DNA of 64,000 nt from Heliopora coerulea (Eukaryota > Cnidaria > Anthozoa > Scleralcyonacea > Helioporidae). The DNA is taken from positions 124,001 through 188,000 of the forward strand of contig JASJOG010000122.1 of NCBI GenBank assembly GCA_030142905.1. Reading direction: 5' to 3'. A program made the position numbers and the translations under genes. Below, in pieces: positions 28,901 through 43,200 of this stretch. The notes below the pieces were generated by a model. The model was not told the origin of the DNA, searched no databases, and was given only the letters and a program-made list of their open reading frames with translations. The first letter of the stretch is position 1; every line of letters starts with the position of its first letter.

Positions 28901-31900
28901 GCGTTTTTCGCGAGTTTCACAAATTCTCACAGCACCTCATCGAATCAACGAAATTCGATTTGTTTTATCATGTATTGTTGGAAAGGAATATTTTAGGAGA
29001 TTTGTAAAAGTTTGTGACACGTATTTCGCTTCAAACCATTTCTAACCATTCTTATGGCTTTTTACACTATAAGGGCTAAAGAGGCCATTTTCTAAAAATT
29101 GCCATTTCTTAAGAAATAGTGCTCGAATCGATGAACTAATACTTTTATTACTTTCTCTGGCCGGAATAGATTATTAAAGAAGCATTGGCGTGCTTTTGGA
29201 AATTTTCGAGAAAACCTACTCACTGCAAACACAGTAATTTCACTGTTCGTTTCACTAATCGTCTTATCTCGCCGAGATAAAGCGTTTTTTGCGAGTTTCA
29301 CAAATTCTCACAGCACCTAGATGAATCGACGTTATTCGTTTTGTTTTATTATGTATGGGTGGAAAGGAACATTTTAGGAGGTTTGGAAAAGTTTGGGACA
29401 CGTATTTCGCTTCAAACCAATTCTAACCATTCTTATCGCTTTTCGCCCTATAATGGCTAAAGAGGCCATTTTCTAAAAATTGCCATATTTTAAGAAATAG
29501 TTCTCGAATCGAAGAACTAATACTTTTATTACCTCGTCTGACCCGAATAGATTATTTTCGAAGCATCGGTGTGCTTTTGAAAATTTTCGAGAAAACCTAC
29601 TTGCTGCAAGCACATTAGTTTATCTTTTCGTTTGCCTATTCTTCTTATCTCGTGGAGATAAAAAGCGTTTTTCACGAGTTTCACAAATTCTCACAGCACC
29701 TCATCGATTCAACGAAATTCGATTTGTTTTATCATGTATGGTTGGAAAGGAACATTTTAGGAGATTTGTAAAAGTTTGTGACACGTATTTCGCTTCAAAT
29801 CAATTCTAACCATTCTTATGGCTTTTTACACTATAAGGGCTAAAGAGGCCATTTTCAAAACGTTGCCATATCTTAAGAAATATTGCTCGAATCGATGAAC
29901 TAATACTTTTATTACTTTCTCTGACCGGAATAGATTATTAAAGAAGCATTGGCGTGCTTTTGGAAATTTTTGAGAAAACCTACTCACTACAAACACAGTA
30001 ATTTCACTGTCCGTTTCACAAATCGTCTTATCTCGCCCAGATAAAGCGTTTTTTGCGAGTTTCACAAATTCTCACAGCACCTAGATGAATCGACGTTATT
30101 CGTTTTGTTTTATTATGTATGGGTGGAAAGGAACATTTTAGGAGGTTTGGAAAAGTTTGGGACACGTATTTCGCTTCAAATCAATTCTAACCATTCTTAT
30201 CGCTTTTCGCCCTATAATGGCTAAAGAGGCCATTTTCTAAAAATTGCCATATTTTAAGAAATAGTTCTCGAATCGAAGAACTAATACTTTTATTACCTCA
30301 TCTGACCCGAATAGATAATTTTAGGAACATTGGGGATTTTTAGGAAATTTTCGATAAAACCTCCTTACTGCAAAGACATGAATTTCACTGTCCGTTTCAC
30401 TAATCGTCTTATCTATCCGAGATAAAGCGTTTTTCGCGAGTTTCACAAATTCTCACAGCACCTAGATGAATCGACGTTATTCGATTTGTTTTATCATGTA
30501 TGGGTGGAAAGGAACATTTTAGGAGGTTTGGAAAAGTTTTGGACATGTATTTCGCTTCGAACCCATTCTTACCCTTTCTATGGCGTTTCCGCTTCTGATG
30601 CTTAAAAGACCAATTTCTAAACATTGAAATATTATCGCAAATAGTTCTCCAATCAATGAACTAATACTTTTATTCTCTTCTCTTACCGGAATAGATCATT
30701 TTAGAAGTATTGGTGAGTTTTGGAAATTTTCGAGAAAACTTACTCACTGCAAACACAGTAATTTCACTGTCCGTTTCACTAATCGTCTTATCTCGCCGAG
30801 ATAAAGCGTTTTTCGCGAGTTTCACAAATTCTCACAGCACCTCATCGAATCGACGAAATTCGATTTGTTTTATCATGTATGGTTGGAAAGGAACATTTTA
30901 TAAGATTTGGAAAAGTTTGGGACACGTATTTCGCTTCAAACCAATTCTAACCATTATTATGGGTGTTTACACTATAAGGGCTAAAGAGGCCATTTTCTAA
31001 ACATTGCCATATTTTAAGAAATAGTGCTCGAATCGAACAACTAATACTTTTATTACCTCCTCTGAACCGAATAGATAATTTTAGAAGCATTGGGGATTTT
31101 TAGAAAATTTTCGATAAAACCTCCTTACTGCATACACAGTAATTTCACTGTCTGTTTCACTAATCGTCTTCTCTCGCCGAGATAAAGCGTTTTTGACGAG
31201 TTTCACAAAATTTGAAAGCATCTCGTCGAATCGACGAATTTCGATTTGTTTTATCATGTATGGGTGGAAAGGAACATTTTAGGAAGTTTAAAAAAGTTTG
31301 GGACACGTATTTCGCTTCAAACCCATTCTAACCATTCTTATCGCTTTTCGCCCTATAAAGTCTAAAGAGGCCATTTTCTAAATATTGCCATATCTTAAGA
31401 AATACTTATCGAATCGATGAACTAATACTTTTATTACGTCCTCTGACCCGAATAGATCATTTTAGAAGCATTGGCGTGCTTTTGGAAATTTTCGAGAAAA
31501 CCTAATTACTGCAAACACAGTTATTTCACTGTACGTTTTACTAATCGTCTTATCTCACCGAGATAAAGCGTTTTTCACGAGTTTCACAAATTCTAACAGC
31601 ACCTAGATGAATCGACGAAATTCGATTTCTTTAATCATGTATGGGTGGAAAGGAACATTTTAGGGGGTTTAAAAAAGTTTGGAACATGTATTTCGTTTCG
31701 AACCAATTTTTACCCTTTTTATGGCGTTTACGCTTCTGACGCTTAAAAGACCAATTTCTAAACATTGAAATATTATCGCAAATAGTTCTCCAATCAATGA
31801 ACTAATACTTTTTTTCTCTTCTCTTACCCGAATAGATCATTTAAGAAGCATTGGCGAGCTTTGAAAATTTTCGAGAAAACCTACTCACTGCAAACACAAT

Positions 31901-32160
31901 AATTTCACTGTCCGTTTCACTAATCGTCTTATCTTGCCGAGATAAAGCGTTTTTCGCTAGTTTAAAAATTCTCACAGCACCTAGATGAATCGACGTTATT
32001 CGATTTGTTTTATCATGTATGGTTGAAAAGGAATATTTTAGGTGGATTTGAAAAGTTTGGGACACGTATTTCGCTTCGAACCAATTCTTACCCTTTTTAT
32101 GGCGTTTCCGCTCCTGATGCTTAAAAGACCAATTTCTAAACATTGAAATATTATCGCAAA
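22930..32160. repeat. Superblock S, copy 2 (~9.2 kb)
   Basis: It begins with two 351-bp short monomers (sites 22,942 and 23,294), where copy 1 has one (13,076). It then follows copy 1 at offset 10,217, gains one extra 1,521-bp four-monomer unit (offset becomes 11,739), and loses one 764-bp dimer (offset becomes 10,975). It loses one monomer at about 31,490 (offset 10,595) and three monomers at about 31,970 (offset about 9,455). All changes are whole-monomer steps. Confidence 0.85.
24319..27660. repeat. 1,521-bp four-monomer higher-order repeat
   Basis: Equivalent points lie at 24,319, 25,840 and 27,361, and in the opposite-strand reading at 24,620, 26,141 and 27,662. Each spacing is 1,521 bp, or four monomers of about 380 bp. 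The 24,891-26,055 and 26,412-27,576 stretches are almost identical. In superblock copy 1 the same series has only two points (14,102 and 15,623). The extra unit here is therefore a recent local gain, or a loss there. Confidence 0.88.
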
Positions 32161-34220
32161 TAGTTCTCCTATCAATAAACTAATACTTTTAATCTCTTAT
32201 CATTCCCTAATAGATCATTTTAGAAGCATTGGTGTGCTTTTGGAAATTTTCGAGAAATCCTACTCACTGCAAACAAAGTAATTTCACTGTCCGTTTCACT
32301 AATCGTCTTATCTCGTCTGATAAAGCGTTTTTCGCAAGTTTCACAAATTCTCACAGCACCTCATCGAATCAACGAAATTCGATTTGTTTTATCATGTATG
32401 GGTGGAAAGGAACATTTTAATAAGTTTAAAAAAGATTGGGATACGTATTTCGCATCAAACTAATTCTAACCATTCTTATCGCTTTTCGCACTATAAGGGC
32501 TAAAGAGGCGATTTTCTAAAATTGCCATATCTTAAGAAATAGAGCTGGAATCGATGAACTAATACTTTTATTACCTCCTATGACCCGAATAGATTATTTT
32601 AGAAGCATTGGCGTGCTTTTGGAAATTTTCGAGAAAACCTACTCACTGCAAAAACAGTAATTTCACTAACCTTTTCACTAATCGTCTTATCTCGCCGAGA
32701 TAAAGCGTTTTTCCCGAGTTTCACAAATTCTCACAGCACCTTCTTCGAATCGACAAAATTCGATTTGTTTTATCATATATGGTTTGAAAGGAACATTTTA
32801 GGATGTTTTGAAAAGTTTTGGACACGTATTTCGCTTCGAACCAATTCTAACCATTCTTATCGCTTTTCGCCCTATAAGGGCTAAAGAGGCCATTTTCTAA
32901 ACATTGCTATATTTTCAGAAATACTGCTCGAATCGATGAACTACTACTTTTTTACCTCCTCTGACCCGAATAGATTATTTTAGAAGCAATGGCGAGCTTT
33001 AGGAAATTTTCGAGAAAACCTACTAACTGTAAATAGAGTAATTCCATTGTCCTTTTCTCTAATATTCTTATCTCGCCGAGATAAAGCGTTTTTCACGAGT
33101 TTCACAAATTCTAACAGCACCTAGATTAATCGACGAAATTCGATTTCTTTAATCATGTATGGGTGGATAGGAACATTTTAAGAGGTTTTGAAAAGTTTGG
33201 GCCACGTATTTAATTCGAACCAATTCTTACCCTTTTTATGGCGTTTGCGCTTCTGATGCTTAAGAGGCCAATTTCTAAACATTGAAATATTATCGCAAAT
33301 AGTTATCCAATCAATGAACTAATACTTTTATTTACTTCTCTTACCGGAATAGATCATTTAAGAAGCATTGGCGAGCTTTTGAAAATTTTCGAGAAAACCT
33401 ACTCACTGCAAACACAGTAATTCACTGTCCGTTTCTATAATATACTTATCTCACCGAGATAAAGCGTTTTTCGCGAGTTTCACAAATTCTCACACCACCT
33501 AGATGAATCGACGTTATTCGATTTGTTTTATCATGTATGCGTGGAAAGGAACATTTTAGTAATTTTGAAAAAGTTTGAGACACGTATTTCGCTTCAAACC
33601 AATTCTAACCATTCTTATCGCTTTTTGCACTATTATTAGGGCTAAAGAGGCCATTTTCTAAACATTGCCATTTCTTACGAAATACTGCTCGAATCGATGA
33701 ACTACTACTTTTATTATCTCCTCTGACCCGAATAGATTATTTTAGAAGCATTGGCGAGCTTTAGGAAATTTTCGAGAAAACCTACTAACTGTAAACAGAG
33801 TAATTTCACTGTCCGTTTCACTAATCGTCTTATCTCGCCGAGATAAAGCGTTTTTCGCGAGTTTCACAAATTCTAACAGCACCTAGATGAATCGACGAAA
33901 TTCGATTTCTTTAATCATGTATGGGTGGAAAGGGACATTTTAGGAGATTTTGAAAAGTGTGAGACACGTATTTCGCTTCGAACCAATTCTTATCCTTTTT
34001 TTGGCGATTACGCTTCTGATTCTTAAAAGGCCTTTTTCTAAACATTGAAATATTATCGCAAATAGTTCTCCAATCAATGAACTAAAACTTTTATTCTCTT
34101 CTCTTACCCGAATTGATCATTTTAGAAGAATTGGCGAGTTTTGAAAATTTTCGAGAAAACCTACTAACTGTAAACAGAGTAATTTCACTGTCCGTTTCAC
34201 TAATCGTCTTATCTCGCCGA
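31970..34220. repeat. Block T, copy 1 (~2.25 kb), matching 47,890-50,140
   Basis: Constant offset of 15,920. Shared rare features are TCTCGTCTGATAAAGCG near 32,311, GAGGCGATTTTCTAAAATTGCC near 32,504, TTTCACTAACCTTTTCAC near 32,661 and a TATTATTAGGGC insertion near 33,632. Small differences, such as ACTTTTATTATC against ACTTTTTTACC near 33,710, show that the copies have begun to diverge. Confidence 0.85.
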
Positions 34221-35636
34221 GATAAAGCGTTTTTCGCGAGTTTCACAAATTCTCACAACACCTAGATGGATCGACGAAATTCGATTTCTTTAATCATGTA
34301 TGCGTGGAAAAGAACATTTTAGGAGATTTTGAAAAGTTTGGGCCACGTATTTCGCTTCGAACCAATTCTTACCCTTTTTATGGCGTTTGCGCTTCTGATG
34401 CTTAAAACGCCAATTTCGAAACATTGAAATATTATCGCAAATAATTCTCCAATTAATGAACTAATACTTTTAATCTCTTCTCCTTCCCGAATAGATCATT
34501 TTAGAAGCATTGGCGTGCTTTTGGAAATTTTCGAGAAATCCTACTCACTGCAAACACAGTAATTTCACTGTCCGTTTCACTAATCGTCTTATATCGCCGA
34601 GATTAAGCGTTTTTCGCGAGTTTCACAAATTCTCACAGCACCTAGATGGATCGACGAAATTCGGTTTCTTTAATCATGTATGGGTGGAAAGGAACATTTT
34701 AGGAGTTTTGGAAAAGTTTGGGACACGTATTTCGCTTCAAACCAATTCTAACCATTTTTATCGCTTTTCGCCCTATAATGGCTAAAGAGGCCATTTTCTA
34801 AAAATTGCCATATTTTAAGAAATAGTTCTCGAATCGAAGAACTAATACTTTTATTACCTCCTCTGACCCGAATAGATCATTTCAGAAGCATTGGCGATTT
34901 TTTGGAAATTTTCGATAAAACCTCCTTACTGCAAACACATGAATTTCACTGTCCGTTTCACTAACCGTCTTATCTATTCGAGATAAAGCGTTTTTAGCGA
35001 GTTTCACAAATTCTCACAGCACCTAGATGAATCGACGTTATTCGATTTGCTTTATCATGTATGGATGGAAAGGAACATTTTAGGAGGTTTGGAAAAGTTT
35101 TGGACATGTATTTCGCTTCGAACCCATTCTTACCCTTTCTATGGCGTTTCCGCTTCTGATGCTTAAAATACCAATTTCTAAACATTGAAATATTATAGCA
35201 AATAGTTCTCCAATCAATGAACTAATACTTTTATTCTCTTCTCTTACCGGAATAGATCATTTTAGAAGGATTGGCGAGTTTTGGAAATTTTCGAGAAAAC
35301 CTACTCACTGCAAACACAGTAATTTCACTGTCCGTTTCACTAATCGTCTTATCTCGCCGAGATAAAGCGTTTTTCGCGAGTTTCACAAATTCTCACAGCA
35401 CCTCATCGAATCGACGAAATTCGATTTGTTTTATCATGTATGGTTGGAAAGGAACATTTTATAAGATTTGGAAAAGTTTGGGACACGTATTTCGCTTCAA
35501 ACCAATTCTAACCATTCTTATCGCTTTTCGCCCTATAATGGCTAAAGAGGCCATTTTCTAAAAATTACCATATTTTAAGAAATAGTGCTCGAATCTATTA
35601 ACTAATACTTTTTTTACCTCCTCTGACCCGAATAGA
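34220..35636. repeat. Mixed core segment linking block T and block A
   Basis: Bases 34,240-34,860 follow 51,300-51,860 at offset 17,060. Bases 34,860-35,610 follow the monomers at 25,740-26,060 and 27,600-27,990, with private changes such as TTTTTAGCGAG at 34,990. The segment therefore looks like a recombinant join between different blocks rather than an independent repeat. Confidence 0.7.
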
Positions 35637-38600
35637 TAATTTTAGAAGCATTGGGGATTTTTGGGAAATTTTCGATAAAACCTCCTTAGTGCAAACACAT
35701 GAATTTCACTGTACGTTTCACTAATCGTCTTATCTCGCCGAGATAAAGCGTTTACCGCTAGTTTCACAAATTCTCACAGCACTTCGTCGAATCGACGAAA
35801 TTCGATTTGTTTTATCATGTATGGGTGGAAAGGAACATTTTAGAAATTTTGGAAAAGTTTGAGACACGTATTTCGCTTTTTAACCAATTCTTACTATTCT
35901 TATGGCTCTTTGCAATATAAGGGTAAAAAGGTTATTTTCTAAACAAAGCCATTTCTTAAGAAATAGTGGTAGAATCGATGAACTAATACTTTTATTACCT
36001 CCTTTAACCGGAATAGATCATTTTAGAAGCATTGGGGAGCTTTTGGAAATTTTCGAGAAAACCTCCTTTCTGCAAACATAGTAATTTCACTGTCTGTTTC
36101 ACTAATCGTCTTATCTATCCGAGATAAAGCGTTTTCGCGAGTCTCACAAATTCTAACAGCACCTAGATGAATCGACGTTATTCGATTTGTTTTATCATGT
36201 ATGGGTGGAAAGGAACATTTTATGAGGTTTGGAAAAGTTTGGTACACGTATTTCGCTTCCAACCAATTTTAACCATTCTTATGGCTTTTCCCTCTATAAA
36301 GGCTAAAGAGGCCATTTTCTAAACATTGCCATATCTTAAGAAATAGTGCTCGAATCGATGAACTAATACTTTTATTACCTTTTCTGACCAGAATAAATTA
36401 TTTTAGAAACCTTGGGGAGCTTTAGGAAATTTTAGAGAAAACCTACTTACTGCAAAAACAGTAATTTCACAGTGCATTTCTCTAATCTTCTTATCTCGTG
36501 GAGATAAAGCGTTTTTCGCGAGTTTCACAAATTCTAACAGCACCTAGATGATTCGACGAAATTCGATTTGTTTAATCATGTATGGTTGGAAATGAACATT
36601 TTAGGAGGTTTTGAAAAGTTTTATACACGTATTTCGCTTCGAACCAATTCTTACCCTTTTTATGGCGTTTGCGTTTCTGACGCTTTAAAGGCCAATTTCT
36701 AAACATTGAAATATTATCGCAAATAGTTCTCCAATCAATGAACAAATACTTTTATTCTCTTCTCTTACCCGAATAGATCATTTTAGAAGCATTGGCGAGC
36801 TTTTGAAAATTTTCGAATAACCTACTCACTGCAAACACATTAATTTCACTGTCCGTTTCTCTAATATTTTTTATCTCGACGAGATAAAGCGTTTTTCGCG
36901 AGTTTCACAAATTCTCACAGCACCTAGCTGAATCGAGGTTATTCGATTTGTTTTATCATGTATGGGTGGAAAGGAACATTTTAGGAGGTTTGGAAAAATT
37001 TGGGACACGTATTTCGCTTCAAACCAATTCTAACCATTCTTATCGCTTTTCGACGTATAAGGTCTAAAGAGGCCATTTTCTTAACATTGCCATATCTTAA
37101 GAAATAGTACTATTATCGATGAACTAATACTTTTATTACCTCCTTTAACGGGAATAGATCATTTTAGAAGCATTGGCGAGCTTTTGAAAATTTTCGAATA
37201 ACCTACTCACTGCAAACACATTAATTTCACTGTCCGTTTCTCTAATATTCTTATCTCGTGGAGATAAAGCGTTTTTCGCGAGTTTCACAAATTCTCACAG
37301 CACCTAGATGAATCGAGGTTATTCGATTTGTTTTATCATGTATGCGTGGAAAGGAACATTTTAGGAATTTTGGAAAAGTTTGGGACACTTATTTCGCTTT
37401 AAACCAATTCTTACTATTCTTATGGCTCTTTGCAATATAAGGGTAAAAAGGTTATTTTCTAAACAAAGCCATTTCTTAAGAAATAGTGGTAGAATCGATG
37501 AACTAATACTTTTATTACCTCCTTTAACCGGAATAGATCATTTTAGAAACATTGGGGAGCTTTTGGAAATTTTCGAGAAAACCTCCATTCTGCAAACACA
37601 GTAATTTCACTGTCTGTTTCACTAATCGTCTTATCTCGCCGAAATAAAGCGTTTTTCACGAGTTTCACAAATTCTCACAGCACTACGTCGAATCGATGAA
37701 ATTCGATTTGTTTTATCATGTATGGGTGGAAAGGAATATTTTAGGAATTTTGGAAAAGTTTGAGACACGTATTTCGCTTCAAACCAATTCTAACCATGCT
37801 TATGGCTCTTTGCACTATAAGGTCTAAAGAGGCCATTTTCTAAACATTGCCATTTCTTAAGAAATAGTTGTGGATTCGATGATCTAAAACTTTTTTTACC
37901 TCCTTTAACCGGAATAGATCATTTTAGAAGCATTGGCGAGCTTTTGGAAATTTTCGTGAAAACCTCCTTTATGCAAACACAGTAATTTCACTGTCTGTTT
38001 CACTAATCGTCTTATCTCGCCGAGATAAAGCGTTTTTCGCGAGTTTCAAAAATTCTCACAGTACCTCGTCGAATAGACGAAATTCGATTTGTTTTATCAT
38101 GTATGGTTGGAAATGAACATTTTAGGAGGTTTTGAAAAGTTTTATACACGTATTTCGCTTCGAACCAATTCTTACCTTTTTTATGGCGTTTGCGTTTCTG
38201 ATGCTTTAAAGGCCAATTTCTAAACATTGAAATATTATCGCAAATAGTTCTCCAATCAATGAACAAATACTTTTATTCTCTTATCTTTCCCGAATAGATC
38301 ATTTTAGAAGCATTGGCGAGCTTTTGAAAATTTTCGAATAACCTACTCACTGCAAACAAATTAATTTCACTGTCCGTTTCTCTAATATTCTTATCTCGTG
38401 GAGATAAAGCGTTTTTCGCGAGTTTCACAAATTCTCACAGCACCTAGATGAATCGACGTTATTCGATTTGTTTTATCATGTATGCGTGGAAAGGAACATT
38501 TTAGGAATTTTGGAAAAGTGTGGGACACGTATTTCGCTTCAAACCAATTCTAACCATTCTTATCGCTTTTCGCCGTATAAGGGCTAAAGAGGCCATTTTC

Positions 38601-39190
38601 TAAACATTGCCATATCTTAAGAAATACTTGTCGAATCGATGAACTAATACTTTTATTACCTCCTCTGACCCGAATAAATTATTTTAGAAGCATTGGCGTG
38701 CTTTTGGAAATTTTCGAGAAATCCTACTAACTGTAAACAGAGTAATTTCACTGTCCGTTTCTCTAATATTCTTATCTCGCCGATATAAAGCGTTTTTCAC
38801 GAGTTTCACAAATTCTAACAGCATCTAGATGGATCGACGAAATTCGATTTCTTTAATCATGTATGAGTGGTAAATAACATTTTAAGAGGTTTTGAAAAGT
38901 TTGGGACACGTATTTCGCTTCGAACCAATTCTAACCCTTTTTATGGCGTTTGCGCTTCTGATGCTTAAAAGGCCTATTTCTAACCACTGAAATTTTATCG
39001 CAAATAGTTCTCCAATCAAAGAACTGATACTTTTATTCTCTTGTCTTACCCGAATAGATCATTTTAGAAGCATTGGCGAGTTTTGAAAATTTTTGAGAAA
39101 ACCTACTCACTGCAAACACATTAATTTTACTGTCTGTTTTACTAATCGTCTTATCTCGCCGAGATAAAGCGTTTTTCGCGAGTTTCACAA
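35636..39190. repeat. Higher-order block A, copy 2
   Basis: Second copy of 8,330-11,880 at offset 27,306, near-identical throughout apart from scattered substitutions and a patch at about 37,096-37,150. It ends near 39,190, where the sequence switches to a monomer resembling 36,205 (GTACACGTATTTCGCTTCC). Confidence 0.85.
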
Positions 39191-40260
39191 ATTCTCACAG
39201 CACCTAGATGAATCGACGTTATTCGATTTGTTTTATCATGTATGGGTGGAAAGGAACATTTTATGAGGTTTGGAAAAGTTTGGTACACGTATTTCGCTTC
39301 CAACCAATTTTAACCATTCTTATGGCTTTTCCCTCTATAAAGGCTAAAGAGGCCATTTTCTAAACATTGCCATATCTTAAGAAATAGTGCTCGAATCGAT
39401 GAACTAATACTTTTATTACATTCTCTGACCCGAATAGATCATTTTAGAAACATTGGGGAGCTTTTGGAAATTTTCGAGAAAACCTTCCTTCTGCAAACAC
39501 AGTAATTTCACTGTCTGTTTCACTAATCGTCTTATCTCGCCGAGATAAAGCGTTTTTCACGAGTTTCACAAATTCTCACAGCACTACGTCGAATCGATGA
39601 AATTCGATTTGTTTTATCATGTATGGGTGGAAAGGAATATTTTAGGAATTTTGGAAAAGTTTGAGACACGTATTTCGCTTCAAACCAATTCTAACCATGC
39701 TTATGGCTCTTTGCACTATAAGGTCTAAAGATGGCTTTTTCTAAACATTGCCATTTCTTAAGAAATAGTTGTGGATTCGATGAACTAAAACTTTTTTTAC
39801 CTCCTTTAACCGGAATAGATCATTTTAGAAGCATTGGCGAGCTTTTGGAAATTTTCGTGAAAACCTCCTTTATGGAAACACAGTAATTTCACTGTCTGTT
39901 TCTCTAATCGTCTTATCTCGCCGAGATAAAGCGTTTTTCGCGAGTTTCAAAAATTCTCACAGTACCTCGTCGAATAGACGAAATTCGATTTGTTTTATCA
40001 TGTATGGTTGGAAATGAACATTTTAGGAGGTTTTGAAAAGTTTTATACACGTATTTCGCTTCGAACCAATTCTTACCTTTTTTATGGCGTTTGCGTTTCT
40101 GATGCTTTAAAGGCCAATTTCTAAACATTGAAATATTATCGCAAATAGTTCTCCAAGCAATGAACAAATACTTTCATTCTCTTATCTTTCCCGAATAGAT
40201 CATTTTAGAAGCATTGGCGAGCTTTTGAAAATTTTCGAATAACCTACTCACTGCAAACAC
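39190..40260. repeat. Partial re-duplication of block A material
   Basis: Bases 39,240-39,410 repeat 36,205-36,375 (the GTACACGTATTTCGCTTCC monomer). Bases 39,440-40,250 repeat 37,540-38,345, including the TTTATACACG type B monomer at 40,041. Just before 40,260 the sequence switches to the CAGTAATTCACTG short-monomer series. It is a local in-register duplication appended to block A copy 2. Confidence 0.75.
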
Positions 40261-43200
40261 AGTAATTCACTGTCCGTTTCTATAATATTCTTATCTCGCC
40301 GAGATAAAGTGTTTTTCGCGAGTTTCACAAATTCTCACAGCACCTAGATGGATCGAAGAAATTCGATTTCTTTAATCATGTATGGGGGAAAGTTTGGGCC
40401 ACGTATTTAATTCGAACCAATTCTTACCCTTTTTATGGCGTTTGCGCTTCTGATGCTTAAGAGGCCAATTTCTAAACATTGAAATATTATCGCAAATAGT
40501 TATCCAATCAATGAACTAATACTTTTATTTACTTCTCTTACCCGAATAGATCATTTAAGAAGCATTGGCGAGCTTTTGAAAATTTTCGAGAAAACCTACT
40601 CACTGCAAACACAGTAATTCACTGTCCGTTTCTATAATATTCTTATCTCGCCGAGATAAAGCGTTTTTCGCGAGTTTCACAAATTCTCACAGCACCTAGA
40701 TGGATCGAAGAAATTCGATTTCTTTAATCATGTATGGGGGAAAGTTTGGGCCACGTATTTAATTCGAACCAATTCTTACCCTTTTTATGGCGTTTGCGCT
40801 TCTGATGCTTAAGAGGCCAATTTCTAAACATTGAAATATTATCGCAAATAGTTATCCAATCAATGAACTAATACTTTTATTTACTTCTCTTACCCGAATA
40901 GATCATTTAAGAAGCATTGGCGAGCTTTTGAAAATTTTCGAGAAAACCTACTCGCTGCAAACACAGTAATTCACTGTCCGTTTCTATAATATTCTTATCT
41001 CGCTGAGATAAAGCGTTTTTCGCGAGTTTCACAAATTCTCACAGCACCTACATGAATCAACGTTATTCGATTTGTTTTATCATGTATGCGTGGAAAGGAA
41101 CATTTTAGGAATTTTGAAAAAGTTTGAGACACGTATTTCGCTTCAAACCAATTCTAACCATTCTTATGGGTGTTTACACTATAAGGACTCAAGAGGCCAT
41201 TTTCTAAACATTGCCATATCTTAAGAAATAGTGCTCGAATCGATGAACTAATACTTTTATTACCTCCTCTGACCCGAATAAATTATTTTAGAAGCATTGG
41301 CGTGCTTTTGGAAATTTTCGAGAAATCCTACTCACTGCAAACACAGTAATTTCACTGTTCGTTTCACTAATCGTCTTATCTCGCCGAGATAAAGCGTTTT
41401 TTGCGAGTTTCACAAATTCTCACAGCACCTCATCGAATCGACGAAATTCGATTTGTTTTATCATGTATGGGTGGAAAGAAAGATTTTAGGAAGTTTAAAA
41501 AAGTTTGGGACACGTATTTCGCTTCAAACCAATTCTAACCATTCCTATGGCTCTTTACACTATAAGGACTAAATAGGCCAATTTCTAAACATTGCCATAT
41601 CTTAAGAAATCGTGCTCGAATCTTTGAACTAATACTTTTATTACCTCCTCTGACCCGAATAGATAATTTTAGAAGCATTGGTGATTTTTAGGAAATTTTC
41701 GATAAAACCTCCTTACTGCAAACACAGTAATATCACTGTCTGTTTCACTAATCGTCTTATCTAGCCGAGATAAAGCGTTTTTGACAAGTTTCACAAAATT
41801 ATGAAAGCATCTCGTCGAATCGTCGAAATTCGATTTGTTTTATCATGTATGGGTGGAAAGAAAGATTTTAGGAAGTTTAAAAAAGTTTGGGTCACGTATT
41901 TCGCTTCAAACCAATTCTAACCATTTTTATCGCTTTTCGCCCTATAATGGCTAAAGAGGCCATTTTCTAAAAATTGCCATATTTTAAGAAATAGTTCTCG
42001 AATCGAAGAACTAATACTTTTATTACCTCCTCTGACCCGAATAGATCATTTTAGAAGCATTGGGGATTTTTAGGAAATTTTCGGGAAAATCTACTCACTG
42101 CAAACACAGTAATTTCACTGTCCGTTTCACTAATCATCTTATCTCACCGAGATAAAGCGTTTTTCGCGAGTTTCACAAATTCTCACAGCACCTAGATGAA
42201 TCGACGTTATTCGATTTGTTTTATCATGTATTGGTGGAAAGGAACATTTTAGGGGGTATGGAAAAGTTTTGGACATGTATTTCGCTTCGAACCCATTCTT
42301 ACCCTTTTTATGGCGTTTCCGCTTCTGATGCTTAAAAGACCAATTTCTAAACATTGAAATATTATCGCAAATAGTTCTCCAATCAATGAACTAATACTTT
42401 TATTCTCTTCTCTTACCGGAATAGATCACTTTAGAAGCATTGGCGAGTTTTGGAAATTTTCGAGAAAACCTCCTTACTGCAAACACAGTAATTTCACTGT
42501 CTGTTTCACTAATGGTCTTATCTCGCCGAGATAAAGCGTTTTTGACGAGTTTCACAAAATTATGAAAGCATCTCGTCGAATCGACGAAATTCGATTTGTT
42601 TTATCATGTATGGGTGGAAAGGAACATTTTAGGAAGTTTAATAAAGTTTGGGACACGTATTTCGCTTCAAACCAATACTAACCATTCTTATCGCTTTTCG
42701 CCGTATAAGGTCTAAAGATGGCATTTTCTAACCATTGCTATATTTTCAGAAATACTGCTCGAATCCATGAACTACTACTTTTATTACCTCCTCTGACCCG
42801 AATAGATTATTTTAGAAGCAATGGCGAGCTTTAGGAAATTTTCGAGAAAACCTACTAACTGTAAACTGAGTAATTTCGCTGTCCGTTTCACTAATCGTAT
42901 TATCTCGCCGAGATAAAGCGTTTTTCACGAGTTTCACAAATTCTAACAGCACCTAGATGAATCGACGAAATTCGATTTCTTTAATCATGTATGGGCTGAA
43001 AGGAACATTTTAGGAGGTTTTGAAAAGTTTGAGACACGTATTTCGCTACGAACCAATTCTTACCCTTTTTATAGCGTTTGCGCTTCTGAATCTTAAAAGG
43101 CCAATTTCTAAACATTGAAATATTATCGCAAATAGTAGTTCTCCAATCAATGAACTAAAACTTTTATTCTCTTCTCTTACTCGAATAGATTATTTTAGAA

